Assembly: GCA_020852655.1 (NCBI GenBank)
Contig: JADZAI010000050.1
Coordinates: 1-64,000, forward strand
Length of the DNA: 64,000 nucleotides
Reading direction: 5' to 3'
From: Alphaproteobacteria bacterium
GTDB lineage: Bacteria; Pseudomonadota; Alphaproteobacteria; Micropepsales; Micropepsaceae
The position numbers and the translations under genes were made by a program. The notes below the pieces were generated by a model. That model searched no databases. It was not told where the DNA came from and was given only the letters and a program-made list of their open reading frames with translations. Position 1 is the stretch's first letter; each line of letters starts with the position of its first letter. Positions 7,525-15,568 of the stretch are shown here, piece after piece.

Positions 7525-8571
7525 GTGCGGCGGCTGGGAATGGCTCTTGTCCTCGCGGCGGCGCCGCATGCGGCCGCAGCCGACAAGCTCAGTCAGCCGT
7601 CGATTGCCTACTATCCCGGGCCATACCAGGGGGATCGCGGCGGCGACGGGCTGCGCTACGAACGCCACGACGAGGAGGCGCGGGAATCGTTGCGCATCCA
7701 CAATTGCGAATTCTGGGCGGCGAAACGCTACCTGCCTCCCGGTCGCCCCGCCGAGCTTCTCCGCCAGCTTCGCAAGGCCCGCGAACCCATTGACCTGGGT
7801 TCCGCCGGCCTCGAACGGACGGTCGCGGGTATACGCGGGCTGGTCGGTGCACACGTGGTCGAGCCGGGCGCCTATGTTCCCTCCGGTTTCGTATGCGGCG
7901 AGCGCGAGAATCTCGTCACATTGCTCAGCGTCGAATTCATCACGCATCCGGATGGAAGCAAGGGTGAAGGCGTCGGCGTCGTCCAGATGGAGTGGCAGGG
8001 CGGACGATGGGTTTCGCTCTATGCGCGCGGGTTCGAAATCCAGGACGGTCGCAAGGGCCTGACGGCCGTCCCCGACGACGGTTCCAGCCCGCCGCCGCCG
8101 AAGCCGACGATATCCTCGACGGGCTATTACCCTCATTTCGTGCCGCTCGGACCCGGCGGCGACAGCCTGCACATCGAGATCGGCGCCGATGGCGCGACGA
8201 CATTCCAGCTTCACGGCTGCGCGTTCAGGGTTGCCGACGAGGAAGCCCTTGAACCGCTCTTGCCACCCGACGAGCTGCAACTGCTGGACTATTTCCGCGG
8301 GAAGGATCTGGGCAGGACGATCCCCCACTTCAGCCTCTCGCGTGACATCGTTTCGATCGTGGGACTGTACGATCCGCACATCGTCGAGCCGAATGCGCCG
8401 ACATCACAGGGCTTCGCTTGCAGCCAAGCGGATGGACGCTTGACGTTCGCGACATGGGAAGAACTCCACTGGGCGGACGGGCGTTCGGGCCGGGGTGTCC
8501 AGGTCACACAGATGTCGCAGGCGGCTGGCGGAACCGTATTCTACGCACGCGGCTTCCTGCTGGCCGACTGA
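7525..8571 (+). CDS. Secreted protein of unknown function with a duplicated domain
   Basis: I do not recognise this 348-residue protein. The GTG at 7525 is preferred because GGAGG sits 7 nt upstream; it gives a clean signal peptide (RRLGMALVLAAAPHAAAA). The mature part holds two homologous halves of about 150 residues. Both begin YYP...GGD.L, continue with an HxC motif (IHNCEFW and LHGCAFR), a PPGRPAELL or PPDELQLL segment, a HIVEP/HVVEP motif with SGFVCGE or QGFACSQ, and end FYARGF or LYARGF. Two Cys in each half suggest a disulfide. The product is probably periplasmic or secreted. Confidence 0.75.
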   Translation: MRRLGMALVLAAAPHAAAADKLSQPSIAYYPGPYQGDRGGDGLRYERHDEEARESLRIHNCEFWAAKRYLPPGRPAELLRQLRKAREPIDLGSAGLERTVAGIRGLVGAHVVEPGAYVPSGFVCGERENLVTLLSVEFITHPDGSKGEGVGVVQMEWQGGRWVSLYARGFEIQDGRKGLTAVPDDGSSPPPPKPTISSTGYYPHFVPLGPGGDSLHIEIGADGATTFQLHGCAFRVADEEALEPLLPPDELQLLDYFRGKDLGRTIPHFSLSRDIVSIVGLYDPHIVEPNAPTSQGFACSQADGRLTFATWEELHWADGRSGRGVQVTQMSQAAGGTVFYARGFLLAD

Positions 8572-8661
8572 CCCCCAGGCGCCGATGCCCCGCGCCGCGA
8601 CGGTTGAAGCGCCTACGCACCCCGTGCGACGGTTCGCCATTCGGACATTAGGGAGGACAGC

Positions 8662-9447
8662 ATGGCGTATAGACCCTTCGACCTGACGGGAAAGGTCGGG
8701 CTGGTTACGGGCGGGAATGGCGGGATCGGGCTCGGCTTCGCCGATGCGATGGCGCAGGCCGGGGCCGACATCGCGATCTGGGGCACGAACGAAGGCAAGA
8801 ACGAGAAGGCGGTGGCGCAGCTCAAAGGCCACGGCGTAAAGGCGCGGGCCTGGAAGGTCGACGTCGCCGACGAGGCGGCGGTCGTGAAGGCGATGAAGGA
8901 GACCGCCGAGGCGATGGGGCGGATCGATTCGGTCTTCGCCAATGCCGGCATCGGCAAGGGCGAGACCTCGGTCATGGACATCACGGCGGAAAGCTGGCGC
9001 AAGGTGCTGTCGGTCAATCTCGACGGCTTCTTCTGGACCTGCCGCGAGGCGTCGCGCCACATGGTCGACCGCTGGAAGGCCGGCGACCGGGCCGGCGGAC
9101 GCATCGTCGGCGTGTCGTCGCTGGGGGCGATCCACGGCCAGCCGCGCACCGAGCACTACGCCGCCTCGAAGGGCGCGGTCATCACGATCATCCAGAGCCT
9201 GGCGGTGGAACTGGCGCGCTACCGCGTGACGGCGAACTCGGTCCTGCCCGGCTGGATCGCGACCGAGATGACGCAGCACGCCCAGGGCAACGAGAAATTT
9301 ACCGAGCGGGTGATCGGCCGCGTGCCGATGCGGCGCTGGGGCACGCCGGAGGACTTCGGCGGCATCGCCGTCTATCTGGCGAGCGACGCCTCGGGCTATC
9401 ACTCCGCCGACACCTTCCTGATCGACGGCGCCTACTCGCGGTTCTGA
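8662..9447 (+). CDS. Short-chain dehydrogenase/reductase (SDR) family oxidoreductase
   Basis: A 261-residue classical SDR. It has the cofactor motif TGGNGGIG (residues 16-23), NAGIG, catalytic Ser in VGVSSLG and YAASK with the catalytic Tyr and Lys. The C-terminus (FLIDGAYSRF) is the usual SDR ending. The enzyme reduces or oxidises a carbonyl/alcohol with NAD(P)H, but the substrate cannot be deduced. The ribosome site GGGAGGACAGC precedes the ATG. It appears monocistronic and is followed by a hairpin terminator candidate. Confidence 0.9.
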   Translation: MAYRPFDLTGKVGLVTGGNGGIGLGFADAMAQAGADIAIWGTNEGKNEKAVAQLKGHGVKARAWKVDVADEAAVVKAMKETAEAMGRIDSVFANAGIGKGETSVMDITAESWRKVLSVNLDGFFWTCREASRHMVDRWKAGDRAGGRIVGVSSLGAIHGQPRTEHYAASKGAVITIIQSLAVELARYRVTANSVLPGWIATEMTQHAQGNEKFTERVIGRVPMRRWGTPEDFGGIAVYLASDASGYHSADTFLIDGAYSRF

Positions 9448-9508
9448 GCCGATCCCGCGGGTATCCTCTCGGGGCCGGAGCAGCCCGGCCCCGCTACGCT
9501 GTGGCAGG

Positions 9509-9542
9509 CGCGACACAGGCCCGTGGGGTGCGTGTCGCGTTT
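9509..9542 (+). terminator. Candidate terminator hairpin after the SDR gene
   Basis: Perfect 8-bp inverted repeat, CGCGACAC (9509-9516) and GTGTCGCG (9532-9539), with a 15-nt loop and a short T-rich tail (TTT). The T-tract is weak, so termination is inferred. Confidence 0.45.
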
Positions 9543-9554
9543 GTGCCAAATCAA
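9541..9554 (+). promoter_or_regulatory. FNR/FixK-like box upstream of ompW
   Basis: TTGTGCCAAATCAA has the TTG-N8-CAA frame of FNR/FixK/CRP-family sites, with one perfect half (ATCAA) and one degraded half. It lies 74 bp upstream of the OmpW start. OmpW is known to be oxygen-regulated through FNR in Escherichia coli, which makes the match plausible. The call rests on sequence resemblance only. Confidence 0.35.
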
Positions 9555-9627
9555 ATCTCCCTGCCCCCCGCCGCTCTAGGAAAGCTCACGCAATTTCTGG
9601 TGAGCCCGTAGAGGCAGGAGAATTCAA

Positions 9628-10242
9628 ATGCTTAGAAACGTCCTCATGGCAGCGGCGCTTTGCGCCGGTGCGGCCCAGGCCGCCGATGGCGGTTACTGGC
9701 AGGTCGGCGGACGGATCATCGGCGTCGTCCCCGACGAGTCGGCGGACATCACGGTCGTCGGCGGCGACGTGAAGATCGACGACTCCTACATGCCTGAACT
9801 GGACATCAGCTATTACTTCAACCCGCACTGGTCGGTGGAGATCATCGCCTCGACGATGAAGCATTCGGTCGAGCACACGCCGACCGGCCTCGACCTCGGC
9901 CATGTCTGGCTGCTGCCGCCGACGGTGACGCTGTCGTACCACTTCGCGCCGGACGCCTCGTTCCAGCCCTATGTGGGCGCCGGCCTGAACTACACGCTGT
10001 TCTACAGCCCGGGCGGCGAAGCGGCCGGCATCGACGTCGACTATGACAACGCGGTCGGCTACGCGCTGGTGGCAGGCTTCGACGTGCCGGTGAACGATCA
10101 CTGGAAGTTCAACGTCGACGTGAAGAAGATCTTCCTCAACACCGACGTGAAGGTCACGGTCGCCCCCGGCACGGTCGCCAAGGCCGATGTGGACATCGAC
10201 CCGTGGGTGATCGGCATCGGCGCCCGCTACACCTTCAACTGA
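9628..10242 (+). CDS. OmpW-family outer membrane beta-barrel protein
   Basis: A 204-residue protein with a signal peptide (MLRNVLMAAALCAGAAQA) and an eight-strand barrel pattern. Recognisable OmpW features are MPELDISYYFNPHWSVEI, LPPTVTLSYHF, FQPYVGAGLNYTLFY and the C-terminal GARYTFN ending in an aromatic/Asn pair. OmpW forms a narrow hydrophobic channel in the outer membrane, linked to passage of small hydrophobic compounds. The ribosome site is AGGCAGGAGAATTCAA. It may be controlled by the FNR-like box upstream and is followed by a hairpin and a small ORF. Confidence 0.92.
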   Translation: MLRNVLMAAALCAGAAQAADGGYWQVGGRIIGVVPDESADITVVGGDVKIDDSYMPELDISYYFNPHWSVEIIASTMKHSVEHTPTGLDLGHVWLLPPTVTLSYHFAPDASFQPYVGAGLNYTLFYSPGGEAAGIDVDYDNAVGYALVAGFDVPVNDHWKFNVDVKKIFLNTDVKVTVAPGTVAKADVDIDPWVIGIGARYTFN

Positions 10243-10252
10243 CGGCTTTTGC

Positions 10253-10285
10253 GCCGGCGGGACGCGCCCCTCGCGCCCCGCCGGC
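10253..10285 (+). terminator. Hairpin between ompW and the downstream small ORF
   Basis: GCCGGCGGG (10253-10261) pairs perfectly with CCCGCCGGC (10277-10285), starting 10 nt after the ompW stop. No T-run follows, so it may attenuate transcription or protect the ompW 3' end rather than terminate. Confidence 0.4.
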
Positions 10286-10305
10286 GGTTCCGACGGAGTA
10301 CCCTC

Positions 10306-10473
10306 ATGTTTCCGCATTTTCCCATCCGCGACCGCGCCGGCATCGAAGCGATGCAGGCGACGCCCGAAGCGCTGAAGCATATCGCGCGCACGCTGATCGC
10401 CGCGATCGGCCGCGGCCTGCACGCGCTGCGCCCCGACCTCCTGGGCGCGACGCTGCGGTCGATGTTCTCGTAA
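10306..10473 (+). CDS. Small ORF downstream of ompW, hypothetical
   Basis: A 55-residue ORF (begins MFPHFPIRDRAG, ends TLRSMFS) with CGGAG 8 nt before its ATG. It has one amphipathic, partly hydrophobic helix (ALKHIARTLIAAIG) and no cysteine. It sits between two hairpins, the second a good terminator, which supports its being a real transcribed unit cotranscribed with ompW. No family was recognised, and a spurious ORF cannot be excluded. Confidence 0.45.
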   Translation: MFPHFPIRDRAGIEAMQATPEALKHIARTLIAAIGRGLHALRPDLLGATLRSMFS

Positions 10474-10476
10474 GAC

Positions 10477-10497
10477 GCGCCCCCTCGGGGCGCTTCT
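10477..10497 (+). terminator. Rho-independent-type terminator after the small ORF
   Basis: GCGCCCC (10477-10483), loop CTC, GGGGCGC (10487-10493) followed by TTCT. It lies immediately downstream of the stop at 10473. The stem is strong and the T-tract short. Confidence 0.6.
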
Positions 10498-10630
10498 ACG
10501 CCGCATCGCCGGTCTCAGCCGTCTGCCGCATCGGGAGCCTGCCCGGCTTGCCCGCTGCGTTGCGGAACGGCAGGGCCGGCGGTGCGGCGTTCCTGTTTGG
10601 GGGCGGCGCCCGCGCCCTGTCCTGACAGAC

Positions 10631-10685
10631 TCAGGCATGGGTCTCCCGGTCGCGACGCCTGACGGCGGCGCGCCGGAAGATGACA
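10631..10685 (+). repeat. Dispersed palindromic repeat, single copy
   Basis: A copy of the family seen at 1-369, from TCAGGCATGGG to GGAAGATGACA, with the central palindrome slightly diverged. It lies in the 480-bp gap between the small ORF and glyS. The rest of the gap shows no convincing ORF, only this repeat and the glyS terminator. Confidence 0.8.
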
Positions 10686-10919
10686 TGGGGTGTGAGGTGC
10701 CGGCTTTCGATTCTGTGAATCGCTGGAGTCACTTGCGGGGCGATCTTCAGAGATCGAGTCGGGCGCTTCACGCAATGATTCAGGGTGGGCCGGGGCCGGG
10801 CGAGCGCGGGCGGCGCGGCGGTCCGGGGCGGATTTGCCGAATCGGTGGAATCGGTTGGCGCGCGGCGTTCAGGCGGCCGGGCAGTTCGGCGTTCAGGGGC
10901 GCGAACAGTGTTTGCCGTG

Positions 10920-10947
10920 GGAGAGTCGGGTGTTCACCCGACTCTCC
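10920..10947 (-). terminator. Strong terminator hairpin of glyS
   Basis: A 13-bp perfect stem, GGAGAGTCGGGTG (10920-10932) with CACCCGACTCTCC (10935-10947) and a 2-nt loop, ends 10 nt beyond the glyS stop. There is no T-run, but the stem is the strongest simple hairpin in this gap. Confidence 0.6.
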
Positions 10948-10956
10948 GGCCGCCGC

Positions 10957-13203
10957 TCAGCCCTCGATCCTGGAGAAGTCGGCGACGAGGTGGGCGGCCT
11001 GCTTGATGCGGGCGAGGAGGTTCAGGCGGTTGGCGCGCAGGGCCGGGTCCGGGGCGTTGACGGTGACCTTCTCGAAGAAGGCGTCGACGGGCGCCCGGAG
11101 GCCGGCGAGCGCGCGCATGGCGGCGGCGAAATCCTCGGCGGCGATGGCCGCTTCGATCTGAGGTGCCGCTGAGTCAATCGCGGCGGCGAGGGCACGCTCC
11201 TCGGGGGCCTCCAGCTTCGCCGGGTCGACGGCGCCGGCGTAGGTCTTCCGATCCTTCTTCTCCTCGATGCGGAGAATGTTCGCGGCGCGCTTGTAGCCGG
11301 CGAGCAGGGTCTTGCCGTCCTCGGTGGCGAGGAAGGACTGGAGGGCTTCGACGCGCATAAAGAATAGGACGATGTCGTCCGTTGCGTCCGCGTCAAACGC
11401 ACTATCTAGCACGTCAAACCGAGCGCCTTGGGCTTGAAGGGACGCACGCACCCTTCCAACGAGAAAGTCGCTAAGTTCTGACGCAATCTTCAGTGCAAGC
11501 TGCTCGAACTTAGCGTCTGCAGCCTGCTCACTCCCCTGCATCCTTTCCGCTTCGTAAGACTTGGCGGAATGAAGGGCCAAAGCGAGCGCCACAATCGAGT
11601 TTAGCGAAAGACGAACTCCGTTCTCACGCAGCGTACGCACTACGCCCAATGCGGCTCTTCGAAGCGCGAAGGGGTCCTTGGAGCCTGTCGGCTTTTCGTC
11701 GATGGCGAAGAAGCCGACGAGGGTGTCGAGCTTGTCGGCCAGGGCTACGGCGATGCTGACGGCGTTGGTGGGAACGCGGTCGGTGGGGCCCTGGGGGCGG
11801 TAGTGGTCGGCTATGGCGGTGGCGACGGCTTCGCCGAGGCCCTCGGCACGGGCGAGGTAGCCGCCGATGGTGCCCTGGACTTCGGGGAACTCGCCGACGG
11901 TGCCGGAGACGAGGTCGGCCTTGCAGAGGCGGGCGGCCAGTTTCGCCTGGGCAACGTCGGCGCCGATGCGTTCGGCGATCTCGCCGGCGAGGCGCTCGAT
12001 GCGACGGACGCGGTCCCCCTGGGTGCCGAGTCTGGCGTGGAAGGTGATCTTCTCGAGCTCCGGCAGGCGGGACTCGAGCGTGGTCTTGCGGTCGAGGTCC
12101 CAGAAGAATTTCGCATCGCTGAGGCGCGGGCGGATGACCTTTTCGTTGCCCGAGGTGATGGCGGCGCCGCCGTCGCGGGCTTCGAGGTTCGAGACGATAA
12201 GGAAGCGGTTGGAGAGGCGCTGTGCGCTGGACTGGCGCTGTGCGTGGTTCGAGGCTCGCTCCGCTCGCACCTCACCATGGCACGTGGGGTTTGGGGCTTC
12301 TCCCTCTGCTTTGCCATCCTGAGGTGCCGGGCCATTCGGCCCGGCCTCGAAGGACGCACTCTCCGTCAGCGCGAAGTATTTCTGGTTCTTGCGCATCGTG
12401 GTGATGAGGACTTCGTTCGGCACGCCCAGGAATTCGCGCTCGAACTGGCCGACGAGGACGACGGGCCATTCGACGAGACCGGCGACCTCGTCGAGGAGTT
12501 CGGGGTCGTCGCGGAACTGGAGGCCGGCGCGGGCGGCGGCATCGAGGGCCTGGCGGTGGATCTCGGCCTTGCGCTCCTCGCGGTCGAGGACGACGCGGCG
12601 CTCGCGGAGCTTCAGGGCGTAGTCTTCGAAGTCGCGCACCGCGAAGGGCTCGTTCGCCATCTGGCGGTGGCCGCGGGTGACATTCGCAGCGGTGAGGCCG
12701 GCGATCTCGAACGGCACGATGGCGCCGTCGAAGAGGCAGAGGACCGAGCGCAGCGGGCGGACCCACTGGAGGCCCGAGGGTTCCCAGTGCATGGACTTCG
12801 GCCAGGGGAAGGCGCGGATGACCTCAATGGCGGCCTCGGCGATGATGCCGGGCGCCGGGCGGCCGGGCTTTTCGAGGACGGCGATGTAGAAGTCGCCCTT
12901 GGGGTCGGCCTGGATGGTAAGCTGATCCTTGGCGAGACCGGTCTTCTTCAGGAAGCCGTCGAGGGCCGCTGGCGGGGCCGAGGTGCGCGGGCCTTTCAGC
13001 TCCTCGCGCATCGCGGCGGAGGCGGCGGGGAGGTCGGCGATATAGGCGAGGCGGCGCGGGGTGACGTGCGTCGTCGCGTTCGCTGCCGTCAGGCCGCGGT
13101 CGGCGAGGGCCCTGGTGAGGAGGCGCTGGAGATCAGAAGCCGCCTGCGGCTGCATGCGGGCGGGGATTTCTTCCTGGAAGAGTTCGAGGAGGAACTGGGG
13201 CAT
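10957..13203 (-). CDS. glyS: Glycine--tRNA ligase beta subunit
   Basis: A 748-residue beta subunit of heterotetrameric glycyl-tRNA synthetase. It starts MPQFLLELFQEEIPARMQPQA and has the HD-like and C-terminal anticodon-binding regions typical of GlyS (IGGYLARAEGLGEAVATAIADHYRP, FALRRAALGVVRTL, LAGYKRAANIL). It charges tRNA-Gly together with GlyQ, which is encoded just upstream on the same strand. There are two oddities. Residues of about 282-322 are encoded by an inserted 120-bp palindromic element that keeps the frame. The segment at about 11350-11690 uses AT-richer codons than the rest. Confidence 0.96.
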   Translation of the reverse strand: MPQFLLELFQEEIPARMQPQAASDLQRLLTRALADRGLTAANATTHVTPRRLAYIADLPAASAAMREELKGPRTSAPPAALDGFLKKTGLAKDQLTIQADPKGDFYIAVLEKPGRPAPGIIAEAAIEVIRAFPWPKSMHWEPSGLQWVRPLRSVLCLFDGAIVPFEIAGLTAANVTRGHRQMANEPFAVRDFEDYALKLRERRVVLDREERKAEIHRQALDAAARAGLQFRDDPELLDEVAGLVEWPVVLVGQFEREFLGVPNEVLITTMRKNQKYFALTESASFEAGPNGPAPQDGKAEGEAPNPTCHGEVRAERASNHAQRQSSAQRLSNRFLIVSNLEARDGGAAITSGNEKVIRPRLSDAKFFWDLDRKTTLESRLPELEKITFHARLGTQGDRVRRIERLAGEIAERIGADVAQAKLAARLCKADLVSGTVGEFPEVQGTIGGYLARAEGLGEAVATAIADHYRPQGPTDRVPTNAVSIAVALADKLDTLVGFFAIDEKPTGSKDPFALRRAALGVVRTLRENGVRLSLNSIVALALALHSAKSYEAERMQGSEQAADAKFEQLALKIASELSDFLVGRVRASLQAQGARFDVLDSAFDADATDDIVLFFMRVEALQSFLATEDGKTLLAGYKRAANILRIEEKKDRKTYAGAVDPAKLEAPEERALAAAIDSAAPQIEAAIAAEDFAAAMRALAGLRAPVDAFFEKVTVNAPDPALRANRLNLLARIKQAAHLVADFSRIEG
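12240..12359. repeat. Palindromic element pair inserted in frame within glyS
   Basis: Two inverted copies of a repeat: GTGCGTGGTTCGAGGCTCGC...CACC at the left, and GGTGCCGGGCC...TTCGAAGGACGCAC read from the other strand at the right. The ends form GTGCGT/ACGCAC. The total is 120 bp, exactly 40 codons. It encodes a polar, low-complexity peptide (FEAGPNGPAPQDGKAEGEAP ...) placed between KYFALTE and NRFLIVSN, which are normally only a short turn apart in GlyS. The unit resembles common alphaproteobacterial REP sequences rather than the family at 1-369. Confidence 0.8.
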
Positions 13204-13229
13204 AGGTCAGCGGTGCCCCTTGCAGGTGC

Positions 13230-13277
13230 TCAGGCATGGGTCCCCCGATCGGCCCTGCGGGCCGTCGGAGGATGACA
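13230..13277 (+). repeat. Dispersed palindromic repeat between glyQ and glyS
   Basis: A copy from TCAGGCATGGG to GTCGGAGGATGACA, with a different central palindrome (GGCCCTGCGGGCC). It occupies most of the 92-bp spacer of the glyQ-glyS operon, so it is transcribed and could form a hairpin between the two cistrons. Confidence 0.8.
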
Positions 13278-13295
13278 ATATGGGGAGCATCGGCA

Positions 13296-14237
13296 TCACG
13301 CGTTGCTCCGGTCGGTGCGGCCCTGGGGGCTTTCGATCCAGGCTTCGGCGCAGGCTTTGGCCAAAGCGCGGACGCGGCCGATATAGGCCTGGCGTTCGGT
13401 CACGCTAATGACACCGCGCGAGTCGAGCAGGTTGAAGGTGTGGCTGGCGCGGATGGTCTGTTCGTAGGCCGGGAGGACGTGTTTCCAGTTGGGATAGCTC
13501 TGCGTGGCGCGGCCGACGGCGGCGTTCAGCAAAGTATGCGCCTGGGCTTCGGCGTCCTTGAAATGCTGGAGCAGCGCGTCGGTGTTGGCGTATTCGAAAT
13601 TATAGCCCGACTGCTCGACCTCGTTCTGGTGGTAGACGTCGCCCCAGGTCATGAAGTCGGGCGATGCGCGGTCGGTCGTGTTGTAAGCGAGGTCGAAGCC
13701 GTAATCGACGCCCTGCACATACATGGCGAGGCGCTCGAGGCCGTAGGTGATCTCGCCGCAGACCGGATTGCAGTCGATGCCGCCGACCTGCTGGAAATAG
13801 GTGAACTGCGTCACCTCCATGCCGTCGCACCAGACCTCCCAGCCGAGGCCCCAGGCGCCGAGGGTGGGCGATTCCCAGTCGTCCTCGACGAAGCGGATGT
13901 CGTGGACGTCGCGGTTGAGGCCGATGGCGTCGAGGCTGCCGAGATAGCGGTCGAGGATGTCGGCCGGCGCCGGCTTCAGGATCACCTGGAACTGGTAGTA
14001 GCGCTGGAAGCGATTGGGGTTCTCGCCGTAGCGGCCGTCCTTGGGGCGGCGGCTCGGCTGCACATAGGCGGCCTTCCACGGCTTCGGCCCGAGGGCGCGC
14101 AGCGTCGTCGCCGGGTGAAACGTGCCGGCGCCCATCTCCATGTCGTAGGGCTGGAGGATCACGCAACCCTGCTTCGCCCAGTAGGACTGGAGCGTCAGGA
14201 TCAGGCCCTGGTAGGAGCGGTCGGGGGCGTCGGACAT
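13296..14237 (-). CDS. glyQ: Glycine--tRNA ligase alpha subunit
   Basis: A 313-residue catalytic subunit of tetrameric glycyl-tRNA synthetase. Recognisable segments are [56 protein letters not shown] and [11 protein letters not shown]. It forms glycyl-adenylate and pairs with GlyS downstream. No clear Shine-Dalgarno sequence precedes the ATG. The spacer to glyS carries a palindromic repeat. Confidence 0.97.
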   Translation of the reverse strand: MSDAPDRSYQGLILTLQSYWAKQGCVILQPYDMEMGAGTFHPATTLRALGPKPWKAAYVQPSRRPKDGRYGENPNRFQRYYQFQVILKPAPADILDRYLGSLDAIGLNRDVHDIRFVEDDWESPTLGAWGLGWEVWCDGMEVTQFTYFQQVGGIDCNPVCGEITYGLERLAMYVQGVDYGFDLAYNTTDRASPDFMTWGDVYHQNEVEQSGYNFEYANTDALLQHFKDAEAQAHTLLNAAVGRATQSYPNWKHVLPAYEQTIRASHTFNLLDSRGVISVTERQAYIGRVRALAKACAEAWIESPQGRTDRSNA

Positions 14238-14270
14238 GGGCGGGTGCAGTAGCCGCGCCCTGTCAGGGGG

Positions 14271-14447
14271 TCAACCGCAGGTGTGGCCGTCGCGGGCGGC
14301 GAAGACGCCGCATTTCGGGCAGCGTTCGAGCAGCGTCGCGGGCGGGCGCTGCTCGCGCCGCAGCCGTTCGCGCATGGCGGCCTTGCGCGTCTGCCACCAC
14401 CAGGCCGCGAACCCGGCGAAGGCGAGGAGGATGAAAAGATACTTCAC
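14271..14447 (-). CDS. Small membrane-anchored zinc-ribbon-like protein, PP0621 type
   Basis: A 58-residue protein with a GTG start (14445-14447). A membrane helix (KYLFILLAFAGFAAWWW) is followed by a basic stretch (RKAAMRERLRREQR) and a C-terminal CPKCG...HTCG segment that could bind zinc with a partner. Length and layout match the PP0621 family of uncharacterised proteins. AGGA lies very close to the GTG. It sits between glyQ and the methyltransferase gene on the same strand. Confidence 0.65.
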   Translation of the reverse strand: MKYLFILLAFAGFAAWWWQTRKAAMRERLRREQRPPATLLERCPKCGVFAARDGHTCG

Positions 14448-14506
14448 ATCCTAAGTATAACGCATGGGCGCCACCGCGCGATGACAAGACTGCTACCCGG
14501 AACGAA

Positions 14507-15466
14507 TTATCCGAGCCGCAGGCCGGCGCCGCCGCGCAGGATGTCGTCGGCCGCCGCGGTGTAGCCGCCCTCGGCGGCATGCAGGACAAGCCCTGGCGCG
14601 AGCACGAGCGGGGCGCGGCTGCCCTTGCGGGCCTGGACGAGGATGCGCTTCGCCGCTTCCCCGGCACGCGGCCAGAGCGGGAACACGACGAGGCCGCCGA
14701 AGCCGGTTTCGAGGGCCGCGAGCATGGCGGCGAGACGGTCGGCCGGGAGCACGGCGGTGAGCGTGCCCTTGGCATGGAGATGGGTGCGCGCCGCTTTGGT
14801 CCAGCGGGCGAGCGCGCCGCCGTCGGCGATGGCAGCGGTGCGGCGCGCGGCATCGGGCGAGGCGTCGTCGCGGCCGGCGACGAAGAAGGGCGGGTTCATC
14901 AGGACGTGGTCGAAATGATCGCGCGGCAGGTCGGGCGGCGGCGCTTCGACGCTGCCGGCGAAGAAGACCGCCGCCTCGCCGAGGCCGTTGGCCTGGGCAT
15001 TCCAGGTTGCAAGGGCGACGAGATCCTCCTGCGGCTCCAGACCCACGAGGTCGAGTTCCGACACGCGGGCGGCGAGGCACAGGGCCGCGGCCCCTGCCCC
15101 GCTGCCGAATTCCAGCACAAGGTCGCCGGCCCCGGCGGGAACCGCGGCGGCGAGCATCACGCTGTCGAGACCCGCCCGGAACCCGTGGGCGGGCTGCCGC
15201 AGGACCAGGCGGCCGCCGAGGAAGCGATCCTCCGTCGTCTCGTCGGGCGGGGGCGGCACGGGCGCGGCGAGCGCCTGATCGAGGGCCACCCGGGCCTCCG
15301 CCTCGACCTCGGCGGGGACCAGGAGGCGGCGCGGGATGGCGGCGATCGAACCGTCGAGGATCGACATATGCGTGTCGGCGACCATCGGGTGGAAGCCGGC
15401 CTCGCGCAGCACGGCCTCAGCGAAAGAGAGCAGGACCGGGTCGTTCGTCCGCAGCAACTCCTTCAT
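14507..15466 (-). CDS. DUF2007 domain fused to a TrmN6-type tRNA methyltransferase
   Basis: A 319-residue protein. Residues 1-65 (MKELLRTNDPVLLSFAEAVL, LDGSIAAIPRRLLVP) match the DUF2007 putative signal-transducing domain. A Pro-rich linker (APVPPPPDE) leads into a methyltransferase of the TrmN6 class, which methylates A37 of tRNA1(Val) at N6: TEDRFLGGRLVLRQP, EFGSGAGAAALCLAAR (SAM motif I) and the catalytic MNPPFF. AGGAAAACGGC precedes the ATG. The two domains are commonly separate proteins, so this is a fusion. It is divergent from the polyprenyl synthetase gene. Confidence 0.85.
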   Translation of the reverse strand: MKELLRTNDPVLLSFAEAVLREAGFHPMVADTHMSILDGSIAAIPRRLLVPAEVEAEARVALDQALAAPVPPPPDETTEDRFLGGRLVLRQPAHGFRAGLDSVMLAAAVPAGAGDLVLEFGSGAGAAALCLAARVSELDLVGLEPQEDLVALATWNAQANGLGEAAVFFAGSVEAPPPDLPRDHFDHVLMNPPFFVAGRDDASPDAARRTAAIADGGALARWTKAARTHLHAKGTLTAVLPADRLAAMLAALETGFGGLVVFPLWPRAGEAAKRILVQARKGSRAPLVLAPGLVLHAAEGGYTAAADDILRGGAGLRLG

Positions 15467-15568
15467 GCCGTTTTCCTGCGCTTGACCGGCGGGGCGGGCG
15501 TGACCATGTTCCCGCCACGATGGGGGTGCGGGGCCGCATAGGCAACCCGCAAGGGAAAGGCAAAGTTC

